Of a DNA stretch of 64,000 nt, positions 1-7,789 are shown piece after piece. The notes beneath the pieces were generated by a model. It was not told the DNA's origin. It saw only the letters and a list, made by a program, of their open reading frames with translations, and did no database searches. The position numbers were made by a program, and so were the translations under genes. Positions within the stretch are counted from its first letter, which is position 1; each line of letters starts with the position of its first letter. The stretch lies in the NCBI GenBank assembly GCA_963777625.1, contig CAVZRO010000026.1, positions 310,001 to 374,000 on the forward strand, read 5' to 3'. This DNA is from DATDIC01 sp963777625. Its GTDB lineage: Bacteria > Pseudomonadota > Alphaproteobacteria > Acetobacterales > Acetobacteraceae.

Positions 1-506
1 CACGTGCCGCCCCGTTCCAACTGGAACTCCCGTTCGCTCACGTCGTTGCAAACGCAATATCCGGCAACGTGATCGAGGGCTTCGTGCTCCGGCACGTAGC
101 GCGCGGTCTTGCCGATGACGATGCCAAGCTCGACCTCCCAGTCCAGCTTCTTGGAACCGCGCGGCATTTTGACGTCGTCGTTCGGGCCGGAGAACGCGCC
201 AAGTGATTTCAGGAAGATGATCGGCTCCTTGGGGATCGCCATGCCGGATTCCTCCGCATGGTCGGCGTAATTCAGGCCGATGCAGATGTAATTCACCGGC
301 CGCGCGACACAGGAGCCGAGCCGGGTGCCGGCGTCGACCTTCGGCAGCGTTTTGGGATCTATGGCGCGCAGCATCGCGAGCGCGGCATCGGACAGAGCGA
401 ACCCATCGATGTCGCGCACCACGGAGGAAAGACAGCGGATCGTTCCGTCAGCGTCGAGCAGGCCCGGCTTTTCAGCACCAGGCGGGCCATAGCGCAGAAG
501 CTTCAT
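1..506 (-). CDS. FAH-family hydrolase, probable 2,4-diketo-3-deoxy-L-fuconate-type hydrolase (partial)
   Basis: The first 168 residues are visible; the rest lies beyond the left edge. The N-terminus (MKLLRYGPPGAEKPGLLD), the stretch YICIGLNYADHAEESG and the later DWEVELGIVIGKTA are typical of bacterial fumarylacetoacetate-hydrolase proteins that cleave acylpyruvates; the Glu residues of the WEVELG segment belong to the family metal site. AGGAGA sits about 8 nt before the ATG at 506, which fixes the start. The gene follows the SDR by 10 nt and is last in a dehydratase-SDR-hydrolase operon, so it probably cleaves the diketo acid made by the SDR to pyruvate plus a hydroxy acid. The family call is firm; the exact sugar is inferred. 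Confidence 0.85.
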   Translation of the reverse strand, partial: MKLLRYGPPGAEKPGLLDADGTIRCLSSVVRDIDGFALSDAALAMLRAIDPKTLPKVDAGTRLGSCVARPVNYICIGLNYADHAEESGMAIPKEPIIFLKSLGAFSGPNDDVKMPRGSKKLDWEVELGIVIGKTARYVPEHEALDHVAGYCVCNDVSEREFQLERGGT

Positions 507-516
507 GCAAAATCTC

Positions 517-1263
517 CTATAGGGTCATGCCGCCATCGATCACGATCGCCTGCCCGGTGACGAACTGCGCTTCGTCGCTGGCCAAATACACGGCCAGCGC
601 GGCGATCTCCTCCGGTGCGCCAAGCCGGCCCATCGGCTGGCGGGCAAGAAACACCGAGCGTGCGGCTTCCTCCGATCCGGCCTGCGCGGCGTTTTCGGCG
701 ATGCGTGCATCCAGGCTGGGCGTATGCACCGTACCGGGGCAGATGCAGTTACAACGAATGCCGCGCGTGACGAAGTCGGCCGCCACCGACTTGGTCAGGC
801 CGATGACGGCAGCCTTGGTGGCCGAATAGATGCAGCGGTTCACGACGCCCTTCACGCTGCTGGCGACCGACGCCATGTTGATGATGGAACCGCTGCCGCG
901 TTCCAGCATCTGCGGCAGGAAGGCCTGAATGCTGCGCAACATCGAGCGTGCGTTCAGATCGAACGCCAGCTCCCATTCCGAATCGGTGGCATCCAGCACG
1001 GTGCCCTGATGCACGATGCCGGCGCAGTTGAACAGAATATCGACCGACCCCGCATCGGCCGCCGCACGGCCGATGTCGGTGGCGTGCAGCACGTCCAGCC
1101 TGGCGATGCGAATGGTTTCCGAGGCAATCTCGTGCAGCTTGTCCTCGTTCACATCGGTGGCGATCACCTTGGCGCCGGCGGCGGCGAAGGCCAGCGCGGT
1201 GGCGCGCCCGATGCCCTGCGCGGCGGCGGTGACGAAGGCGGTCTTGTTGGCCAGTCGTTGCAT
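517..1263 (-). CDS. SDR-family oxidoreductase, probable 2-keto-3-deoxy-sugar-acid dehydrogenase
   Basis: A complete 248-residue short-chain dehydrogenase. The cofactor motif is AAAQGIG (residues 13-19), followed by FNCAG near 78-82, catalytic Ser in ASVASS (131-136) and the YSATK active site (Tyr146, Lys150); it ends in the usual IDGG segment. Overall it resembles the DHRS6-like enzymes that oxidise 2-keto-3-deoxy-L-fuconate. It lies between an IlvD/Edd dehydratase and an FAH hydrolase, which would make its substrate the dehydrated sugar acid and its product the diketo acid. NAD is the likely cofactor, since an acidic residue (TDVNE) follows beta-strand 2. The substrate is an inference from gene order. 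Confidence 0.85.
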   Translation of the reverse strand: MQRLANKTAFVTAAAQGIGRATALAFAAAGAKVIATDVNEDKLHEIASETIRIARLDVLHATDIGRAAADAGSVDILFNCAGIVHQGTVLDATDSEWELAFDLNARSMLRSIQAFLPQMLERGSGSIINMASVASSVKGVVNRCIYSATKAAVIGLTKSVAADFVTRGIRCNCICPGTVHTPSLDARIAENAAQAGSEEAARSVFLARQPMGRLGAPEEIAALAVYLASDEAQFVTGQAIVIDGGMTL

Positions 1264-1280
1264 ATGCCCTCTCCCCCCGG

Positions 1281-1302
1281 CCCCCTCCCGCTAGGGAGGG
1301 GG
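1281..1302. repeat. REP-like intergenic hairpin
   Basis: A perfect inverted repeat with 9-bp arms (CCCCCTCCC / GGGAGGGGG) and a GCTA loop lies in the 48-nt gap between the dehydratase stop and the SDR start, within C-rich flanks (CCTCTCCCCCC). There is no T-run, so it is not an obvious intrinsic terminator. Short C/G-rich palindromes of this form are common dispersed intergenic elements in high-GC proteobacteria. It could stabilise or attenuate the transcript between the two genes. Confidence 0.6.
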
Positions 1303-1311
1303 AGAAGGATT

Positions 1312-3102
1312 TCAGTGGTTGTTGCGGGATTCGCCGCGGGCTTCGATGACGTTCAGGTAGAGCGTTGCCGGTTCCAGGCAGGCGCCGGTGCCGAGCTGGC
1401 CGACCATGCTGCGGTAGATTTCCTCCCACGGCGTCTTGTGGTCGAGCGTGGGAGGCGTCCAGGCGGCGCGGCGCTGTTCCAGCTCACCGGGCGGCAGCAG
1501 CACATCGACCTTGCGATTGTTGAGATCGATACGGATCTTGTCGCCCGTCCGGAGCAGGGCGAGTCCGCCACCGACGGCTGCTTCTGGCGTGACGTTCAGG
1601 ATCGACGGGCTGCCGGAGGTGCCTGACTGCCGGCCGTCACCTATGGTCGGTAGCGCTTCGACGCCGCGTTTCAATAGTACCGCCGGCGGCTGCATGTTCA
1701 CCACTTCGGCGCTGCCCGGATAACCCACCGGGCCGCAGTTGCGAATGATCAGCACCGACTGATCGTCGCAGCCCAGGTTCGGGTCTTCGATCCGTTCGTG
1801 GTAGTCTTCCGGGCCCTCGAACACCACGGCCTTGCCCTCAAACACGTTCGGATGCGCCGGGTTGGACAGGAACCGCTTGCGGAAATCCTTGTCGATGACA
1901 CTCATTTTCATCACCGCACTGTCGAACAGGTTGCCCGACATCACCACGTAGCCGGCGGCCTCCTTCAACGGCCTGTCGTAAGGCCGGATTACCTCGCGAT
2001 CCGGTTCCGGGACGTGTTCCAGATTTTGCGCCAGGGTCTTGCCGGTAACGGTCATGACCTCGCCGTGCAGCTTGCCGGCGTTCAGCAGTTCCTTCAGCAC
2101 GGCGGGCACGCCGCCGGCACGATGGAAGGCCTCACCCAGAAAACGGCCGGCCGGCTGCAGATCGACCAGCAGAGGGATTTCGGGTCCCAGCCGCTGCCAG
2201 TCCTCGACCGTGTGATCCACGCCCATGTGCCGGGCGATCGCAACCATGTGGATCGGACAGTTGGAGGACGCACCGAGCGCCGCGGCGGCGACCACCGCGT
2301 TTTCGAAAGCTTTCTTGGTCATGATATCCGATGGGCGCAGATTCTCGTGCACCATGTGGACGATCCGTCGGCCGGTTTCGAACGCCATCTGACCACGCTC
2401 GCGGTACGGACCCGGAATGGCGGCGCAGCCGGGCAGCGACATGCCCAGGGATTCCGCGAGGCTGTTCATCGAGGTCGCGGTGCCCATGGTGTTGCAGTGG
2501 CCCACCGACGGCGCGGAGGAGGCCACCATCTTCATGAACTCCTCGTAGTCGATCTTGCCCTCGGCAAACAGTCTGCGGCCCTCCCACACGATCGTGCCGG
2601 AGCCGGACAGGCGGCCGTGCCACCAGCCGTCCAGCATCGGGCCGCCGGACAGCACGATGGCCGGGATGTTCACGGTGGCCGCGCCCATCAGGCAGGCCGG
2701 GGTGGTCTTGTCGCAACCGGTGGTCAGCACGACACCATCCAACGGATAGCCGTGCAGCACCTCCACCAGCCCGAGATAGGCCAGGTTGCGGTCCAGCGCG
2801 GCGGTCGGTCGCTTGCCCGTCTCCTGGATCGGGTGCAGCGGGAATTCCAGCGGGATGCCACCTTCGTCGCGGATGCCGTCGCGCACGCGCTTCGCCAGAT
2901 CGAGATGGTGGCGGTTGCACGGCGCCAGGTCCGATCCGGTCTGCGCGATGCCGATGATCGGCTTCCCACCTTGCAACTCCTCGCGCGTGAGACCGTAATT
3001 GAGATAACGCTCGACATAGAGCGCGGTCATCGCGGGGTCTGCGGGATTGTCGAACCAGCGGCGGCTGCGCAGCCGCTTGTCGCTGCCATTGTCTCTCGCC
3101 AT
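1312..3102 (-). CDS. IlvD/Edd-family sugar-acid dehydratase
   Basis: A full-length 596-residue IlvD/Edd protein of the branch that holds L-arabinonate, D-xylonate and related sugar-acid dehydratases. The three cysteines expected for the Fe-S cluster are present (Cys62 in LAPCNRHH, Cys130 in TGCDKTTP, Cys203 in GHCNTMGTA), with the metal-binding Lys132 and the C-terminal IGDGRQSGTSGSPS segment that carries the catalytic serine. The reaction is dehydration of an aldonate to its 2-keto-3-deoxy form. It is the first gene of the operon with the SDR and hydrolase downstream, giving a pathway without phosphorylated intermediates. L-fuconate, L-rhamnonate or a pentonate are all possible substrates. 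Confidence 0.88.
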   Translation of the reverse strand: MARDNGSDKRLRSRRWFDNPADPAMTALYVERYLNYGLTREELQGGKPIIGIAQTGSDLAPCNRHHLDLAKRVRDGIRDEGGIPLEFPLHPIQETGKRPTAALDRNLAYLGLVEVLHGYPLDGVVLTTGCDKTTPACLMGAATVNIPAIVLSGGPMLDGWWHGRLSGSGTIVWEGRRLFAEGKIDYEEFMKMVASSAPSVGHCNTMGTATSMNSLAESLGMSLPGCAAIPGPYRERGQMAFETGRRIVHMVHENLRPSDIMTKKAFENAVVAAAALGASSNCPIHMVAIARHMGVDHTVEDWQRLGPEIPLLVDLQPAGRFLGEAFHRAGGVPAVLKELLNAGKLHGEVMTVTGKTLAQNLEHVPEPDREVIRPYDRPLKEAAGYVVMSGNLFDSAVMKMSVIDKDFRKRFLSNPAHPNVFEGKAVVFEGPEDYHERIEDPNLGCDDQSVLIIRNCGPVGYPGSAEVVNMQPPAVLLKRGVEALPTIGDGRQSGTSGSPSILNVTPEAAVGGGLALLRTGDKIRIDLNNRKVDVLLPPGELEQRRAAWTPPTLDHKTPWEEIYRSMVGQLGTGACLEPATLYLNVIEARGESRNNH

Positions 3103-3153
3103 GAAGTCCTCCCGCTGCCAAGTCCGGGCGAAACTGGCGCCCGGTCCTTGCGG

Positions 3154-3182
3154 GTGTCAACCGGGCACCACCCCCCTATAAT
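3154..3182 (+). promoter_or_regulatory. sigma-70-type promoter of the C45-family gene
   Basis: GTGTCA (4 of 6 matches to the -35 consensus) at 3154-3159 is followed, after exactly 17 bp, by a perfect TATAAT at 3177-3182. Initiation would fall near 3189, leaving a leader of about 20 nt before the ATG at 3208. An in-frame ATG at 3181 overlaps the -10 box and so is unlikely to be used. The element lies in the divergent gap between the dehydratase and the C45 gene. Confidence 0.6.
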
Positions 3183-3207
3183 GAGGCCCGTCAACCGGAG
3201 CATTTCC

Positions 3208-4326
3208 ATGCAGCCAGTGCCGTTTCCCGTGATCGAGATTGCCGGTCCGCCGCGCGAGCGTGGCCGACAATACGGGGGCGCTGCCGCGGACCGGATCCAC
3301 CGCTCGGCGGAGATTTATCTGACCGCCTTCGAGCGGCAGAAGCTGGGCGCGGCCCGTGTGCGCGCGCTGGTGGAGGACATGCTGCCGGTCATCCAGCGTT
3401 TCGAGCCCACCTACCTGGACGAGATGCGGGGTATCGCCGAAGGGGCGAAATGTCCGCTGCACCACGTGGTGGTGGTGAATGCGCGGACGGAGCTGCTGGC
3501 CGAGGCTCGGCGGACCGCGGAGCCGGACGGGTGCACCGGCGCGGTCGTGCTGGGTGAAGCGTCGGCGGACGGGCAGGTGCTGCACGGGCAGAACTGGGAC
3601 TGGCGGGCCGAGTGCGCGGAAACCGGCGTGGTGCTGCGCATCCGGCGGAAGGACGGACCGGACGTGCTGACCTTCACCGAGGCCGGCGGGCTCGCGCGCT
3701 GCGGCATGAATGCGGCCGGCACCGGGCTGACCGCCAATTTCCTGTCATCCGACCGCGACCAGAAGCGGGCCGGTGTGCCGCTGGTGCTGCTGCGGCGGAA
3801 GGCGCTGGAGAGCGCCCATTTCGCGTTGGCCATCCAGACGATCTATGCGACGCCCAAGACGGTTTCCAACAATATCATGCTCAGCCATGCGGGCGGCGCG
3901 GCGCTGGATATTGAAAGCGCGCCGGACGAGAGCTTCCTGGTGCAGCCGGCTGGCGGGCTGCTGGTGCACGCCAATCACTTCGAGAATACCGCGGCGCTTG
4001 CGAAGCTGAAGGACACCGGCCTGCCGACCACGCCGGATTCCGCGTACCGCGCGGAGCGGGTGCGTGGCGCGCTCGGCCGCAGCCGCGGGCGGATCACGAT
4101 GCAAGACCTGAAGGCTGCGTTCTTCGACGATTTCGCCATGCCCTATTCGGTCTGCCGCCCGCCGCGTTTGGCCGCCAGCGGCGACAATCTTTCCGCAACA
4201 GTTATGATGATTGTGATGAAGCCGGCGGAGGGATGGATGGAAATCTGTCCATTGCCCGCGCTGAACCGGCAGTTCACCCGCTACGCACTATCTGACGCGC
4301 CGGCGCTGGCGGCGGCAGCCGACTGA
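3208..4326 (+). CDS. C45-family peptidase / acyl-coenzyme A:6-aminopenicillanate acyltransferase-like hydrolase
   Basis: A 372-residue protein of the Ntn-hydrolase fold. The expected autocatalytic site is clear: DGCTGAVV places the nucleophile at Cys109 just after Gly108, giving an N-terminal pro-segment and a C-terminal catalytic chain, and GQNWDWR follows. LTFTEAGGLARCGMNAAG and TANFLSS match later conserved segments. GGAG about 8 nt before the ATG at 3208, and the promoter at 3154-3182, decide the start. Members act on amide bonds of small molecules or acyl-peptides; no neighbour indicates the substrate. There is no signal peptide, so it is probably cytoplasmic. Confidence 0.85.
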   Translation: MQPVPFPVIEIAGPPRERGRQYGGAAADRIHRSAEIYLTAFERQKLGAARVRALVEDMLPVIQRFEPTYLDEMRGIAEGAKCPLHHVVVVNARTELLAEARRTAEPDGCTGAVVLGEASADGQVLHGQNWDWRAECAETGVVLRIRRKDGPDVLTFTEAGGLARCGMNAAGTGLTANFLSSDRDQKRAGVPLVLLRRKALESAHFALAIQTIYATPKTVSNNIMLSHAGGAALDIESAPDESFLVQPAGGLLVHANHFENTAALAKLKDTGLPTTPDSAYRAERVRGALGRSRGRITMQDLKAAFFDDFAMPYSVCRPPRLAASGDNLSATVMMIVMKPAEGWMEICPLPALNRQFTRYALSDAPALAAAAD

Positions 4327-4358
4327 CGCCGCTGCAACCGCCGACGCAGCGCAATCAG

Positions 4359-4991
4359 TTATCGGTTCCGCCTGATCCGACGGCTGAACCCCAGACCGAT
4401 AAGGCCCGCACCAAGCAACGCGAGGGTGGCCGGCTCTGGTATAGCCGTGGTCGAGAATGAATTCATCTCGATAGAGGAGACCGCCAGCCCTGACGTGAGA
4501 GCAATGTTGGCCAAGTCCTTCGCGACCCCGAGGCTGCCAATCCCGGTGAAGGTCTTCGTGTCAACCGCCGTTCCCGGAAGCGACGCGTGCAACATCACGC
4601 CGTTCGACAGCGTCTCATCCGATATGACAGTCGCGCCGTTGAGACCGCTTCCTGTTATCGACAGTGTCGCGTCCGTGATCAGCTTCGTCGAGGTCACATT
4701 GTAGGTCCAGGCAATGTCAGCGGTTGACGGTGGGGGAAACTTGGCGGCAGCGGAGAAAGTCAATTCCAGGCCGTTCGTTATAGGCGAGACGGTAATCGGA
4801 CTTATTACTCCGTCCCCGGTCGTATGCGGGCTGATTATGAAGTCGCTGAACGTCAACGTGCCCACCGAGCAGGAAAATCCGGCGGCGGTATAGACTGTGG
4901 ATGCGGCCATTGTGCATGGCGTCGCCTGGGCGCTTCCTGTACCGGCGATTGCCGCCAACGCCAAGCCACCTGCCAACAATGATTTAAGCAT
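4359..4991 (-). CDS. PEP-CTERM sorting-domain protein
   Basis: A 210-residue exported protein. It starts with a signal peptide (MLKSLLAGGLALAAIAGTG, probable cleavage after SAQA) and ends with the tripartite sorting tail: IPEP, a hydrophobic helix LALLGAGLIGLGF and the basic end SRRIRRNR. Such tails are recognised by an exosortase, which is not in this window. The body is Thr/Ser-rich and beta-like with one N-terminal Cys pair; no domain was recognised. The ATG at 4991 is chosen because it begins the signal peptide; a longer reading from 5090 would bury it. The G+C content is visibly lower than its neighbours. Surface or exopolysaccharide-matrix location is inferred from the family. Confidence 0.82.
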   Translation of the reverse strand: MLKSLLAGGLALAAIAGTGSAQATPCTMAASTVYTAAGFSCSVGTLTFSDFIISPHTTGDGVISPITVSPITNGLELTFSAAAKFPPPSTADIAWTYNVTSTKLITDATLSITGSGLNGATVISDETLSNGVMLHASLPGTAVDTKTFTGIGSLGVAKDLANIALTSGLAVSSIEMNSFSTTAIPEPATLALLGAGLIGLGFSRRIRRNR

Positions 4992-5232
4992 GGCATGAGG
5001 TCCCTTCGGGTTCTGATGGATCGCCTCGCAGGGAGACGACCGCCGGCGTGGGAATAAACGAAAGCATCTGGTAACTAACCGTCGCGTCATCCGGGATCAA
5101 CAAATTTCTTACGTAACCGTTGTAAATGACTGTCAACCGGAAGGCGCTTTACGGTTGTATAAGGCTGGCGACAAACATTGCCCGTCTGCGGGTCACATCA
5201 GCTTCCGGCGATTCGGCCGCGAGCGTTATGCA

Positions 5233-6313
5233 CTAATCCCGATGGTCGTCGTCGCTTGCGCCGCCCCGCATCACCGCATCCTGTCGCAATTCCAGGCCAT
5301 TGCGTCGCAGCATGCGATAGAGCGTAACCCGCGAAACCTTCAGCTCCCGGGCGGCACCCGTGATGCTGAACCGCACCCGCTTCAACGTCTCCAGCAACAG
5401 GTTCAGCTCGGCGGCCGATCCGGGGGGCGGTCGAATGGGCGTCGGCGCGCTCTCGGATGTCGCCGGCGCGGGCCCCTCGAAATGCAGGTCCTCGTGCTCG
5501 ATCTGTGGGCCGCGGCTTAGCACCACCGCGCGCTGGATCACGCTGATCAGTTCTCGCGCGTTCCCGGGCCAGCGGTGGCAACACAGCGCCGCTAGCGCCT
5601 CCGCCGAAAAGCCGCGTATGTTACGACCAAGGCGAAAGGCGACCCGCCGCAGCAGGTGCAGCGCCAGATCCTCGATATCCGCCGCACGTTCGCGCAACGG
5701 CGGCAGATGCAGCCGAAGGACGCTCAGTCGGTAGTACAGGTCCGGCCGCAGCGTCGGCGCCGCGACCGCATCGGGATCGGCGAGCGTTGCCGTTGTCATC
5801 AGGCGTGCGTCGATCCTGATCGGCTCGCGGCCGCCGAGACGAATTACTTCCGATGTTTCCAGCGCACGCAGCAGCAGCGCCTGCGAAACCTCCGACAGGC
5901 TCCCGATCTCCTCCAGCAGCGCCGTACCTCCGGCGGTGCGCTCCAGCAGCCCGCGCCGGCCGTCGGCACCGGGCGGGCTGGCTCGCTCACGTCCGAACAG
6001 TTCGAGATCGATCGCACAAGCCGGGCTGGCGGAGCAGTGCACGCTGGCAAACGGCGCGCCGCGCCGCCGCGAGCCGGCGTGTATCGAGCGCGCAACGAGT
6101 TCTCTTGCCCGTCCCCGCCTCGCCGGTGATCAGGACCGGGATATCGCAGGCGGCGAAGCGGCTGGTCTGCTCCAGCACATTGCGCATAGCCGGGCTGTTT
6201 CCGATCAGCCGTGGATGCGGATCATCGGGTCTTTCTCGGCTGTCGGGCCGGCCCGCCGAGAGCAATGGGGGCACCGACGCACCTGCATCAGGAACGAAAG
6301 CCGGGGATGGCAT
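5233..6313 (-). pseudogene. Frameshifted AAA+/Fis-type transcriptional regulator (sigma-54 activator-like)
   Basis: Two frames together encode one regulator of about 359 residues. The first part (6313 to about 6103) starts after GAGG and carries the Walker A motif GEAGTGK; reading then continues one frame over as ELVARSIHAGSRRRG. Removing one base near 6103 joins them. Downstream are a Walker B-like ALLEEIG, LYYRLSVLRLHLPPLRER, and a C-terminal Fis-type helix-turn-helix (GAARELKVSRVTLYRML). The GAFTGA loop that contacts sigma-54 is replaced by ASPPGA, and no sensor domain precedes the AAA+ module. It may be decayed, or a sigma-54-independent relative with a sequencing indel. It neighbours the PEP-CTERM gene, a class often under EBP control. 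Confidence 0.75.
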
Positions 6314-6934
6314 GGCGGATCCTCGGGGATGGTTGCTTCACATACTGACTCGCTCGAGGCGCCCCGGTGCCGTGCTGAGATTGGGACACAACTCCCATAT
6401 CCACGGCTCGCGATCATTCCGTTCCCCCGCCAGGGTCAGGCGTCTCGACTCTTTCGTGTAACCTCACCGCCACGTGACGGTGTGCATTATTAACGGAGAC
6501 GGGTGCAAGTAAAAATGTCGAAATGACCTTAAAAATGCACAATCATGTCGCCACATATTACATTTGTAAACGCATCCTGGTATTTCTGATCAAGCGCCAC
6601 CTATTCCGTCTTCGGGACAAGATTTGCGCAACACCAGGTGCATTTGATTGAGCCGCGTCGCCGCGGTACACCGCCGGTCAGGATGGCGCGCCTGGTGTGC
6701 CAGGAATATCCGTCCGATTCGTGCGTCGTGATGCGGCTCTCGTTGAGACGACCCTAAGCTCGGGTTCGTCGTCATGTATCTACGGCGCCCCTGGCGTGCG
6801 CGGGAGATCCGAAATGCACAGGCCTGCCGCTGTGTCGTGTCGGCGCAAGATGGAAAAGTCAGCCGGCGTGCATCAATGGAGGGGCAGCCTATTCTATAGC
6901 TGGGTGGCTGGAGATTAAACCAAACTGGATCGAA
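6314..6934. other. Long intergenic region without a supported gene
   Basis: About 620 bp between the broken regulator and the SDR. The stretch 6480-6600 is distinctly A+T-rich against its surroundings (for example AAGTAAAAATGTCG and ATTACATTTGTAAACG), as expected for a promoter or a remnant boundary. Short open frames exist on both strands but none has a ribosome-binding site and recognisable sequence. Near 6889-6899, TATTCTATAGC could hold a -10 element for the SDR, but I find no matching -35 box. Confidence 0.5.
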
Positions 6935-7690
6935 ATGCAGTCTTCTCACGTGGCATTAGTAACCGGGGCCGGCAGCGGGATCGGGGCGGCGGTCTGTCGT
7001 GCGCTGGCCGGTCCTGGCGTGGCAATCGCCGTGCACACGCGCCGCAACCGTGCAAGGGCGGACGCGGTCGGCGCCGCGGTCCTCACCGCCGGCGCGCAGA
7101 CCATGACTCTGCTGGGCGATCTGGCCGATCCACCAACCGCCGCCGCGCTGGTGGAAGCGACCGTTGCCCGGTTCGGCCGGCTGGACGTGCTGGTCAGCAA
7201 TGCCGGCTTCGCCGACCGGACGCCGATCGCCGGACTGACCGATCAGGCGATGTCAGTGTCGGTTGAGGCCATCCAGGGCGCGTTTTTTCGGCTGACGCGC
7301 GCGGCGATCCCGCATTTGCGCGCGTCCCCGGCCGGGCGTGTAATTGCGGTATCCAGCTTCGTTGCCCACGTGTTCCGGCCGGGCACCGCGGTGTTCCCCG
7401 CCTCCGCCGCCGCGAAAGCCGGGCTGGAGGCGCTGGTGAAGGCGCTGGCGATCGAGCTTGCAGCGTCCGGCGTGACGGTGAATGCGGTGGTGCCGGGCTT
7501 CATCCGCAAGGACCCCGGCGCGCACGCCGCGGTGGACCCATCGAGGCTGGCCCAGCAGCTTGCCGCCGTTCCGCTGGGCCGGGTGGGATTGCCCGAGGAG
7601 GTGGCGGCGGCGGTTAGGTTCCTGGCGTCACCGGCGGCAGCATACATCACCGGCACGATGCTGCGGGTGGATGGCGGCTTGGCGATATAA
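6935..7690 (+). CDS. SDR-family protein with substituted catalytic tyrosine
   Basis: A 251-residue SDR with a good cofactor motif (TGAGSGIG, residues 10-17), SNAG at 88-91 and a serine in AVSS (138-141), ending VDGGLAI. In the active-site helix the YxxxK motif reads SAAAK: Lys161 is kept but position 157 is Ser instead of Tyr. Without the Tyr, normal hydride-transfer acid/base chemistry should be impaired, so it may bind nucleotide and ligand, act on another reaction, or be decaying. It stands alone, followed by an ABC-F gene about 100 nt downstream. The family is certain; the function is not assignable. Confidence 0.8.
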   Translation: MQSSHVALVTGAGSGIGAAVCRALAGPGVAIAVHTRRNRARADAVGAAVLTAGAQTMTLLGDLADPPTAAALVEATVARFGRLDVLVSNAGFADRTPIAGLTDQAMSVSVEAIQGAFFRLTRAAIPHLRASPAGRVIAVSSFVAHVFRPGTAVFPASAAAKAGLEALVKALAIELAASGVTVNAVVPGFIRKDPGAHAAVDPSRLAQQLAAVPLGRVGLPEEVAAAVRFLASPAAAYITGTMLRVDGGLAI

Positions 7691-7789
7691 GCGGCCAACC
7701 GCTTCAGCTCCTTGGTCGCGAGCCGATTTGCGCGCTGCTGGAATGGAAGGGGATTTCAGTCACGCGCGATCTGCTCTAACTCGCCGCCT

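Noticed and set aside
1798..3207. In-frame upstream extension of the C45-family gene by up to 470 codons
   Set aside because: The extension is antisense to the dehydratase and lacks family similarity; a promoter and ribosome-binding site lie directly before 3208.
5163..5180. A possible sigma-54 promoter (TGGC ... TTGC) on the plus strand
   Set aside because: GG and GC are 11 nt apart instead of 10, and no plus-strand gene follows.
6590..6949. A 119-codon minus-strand frame in the intergenic region
   Set aside because: No ribosome-binding site, no recognisable sequence, and it runs through the likely promoter region of the SDR.
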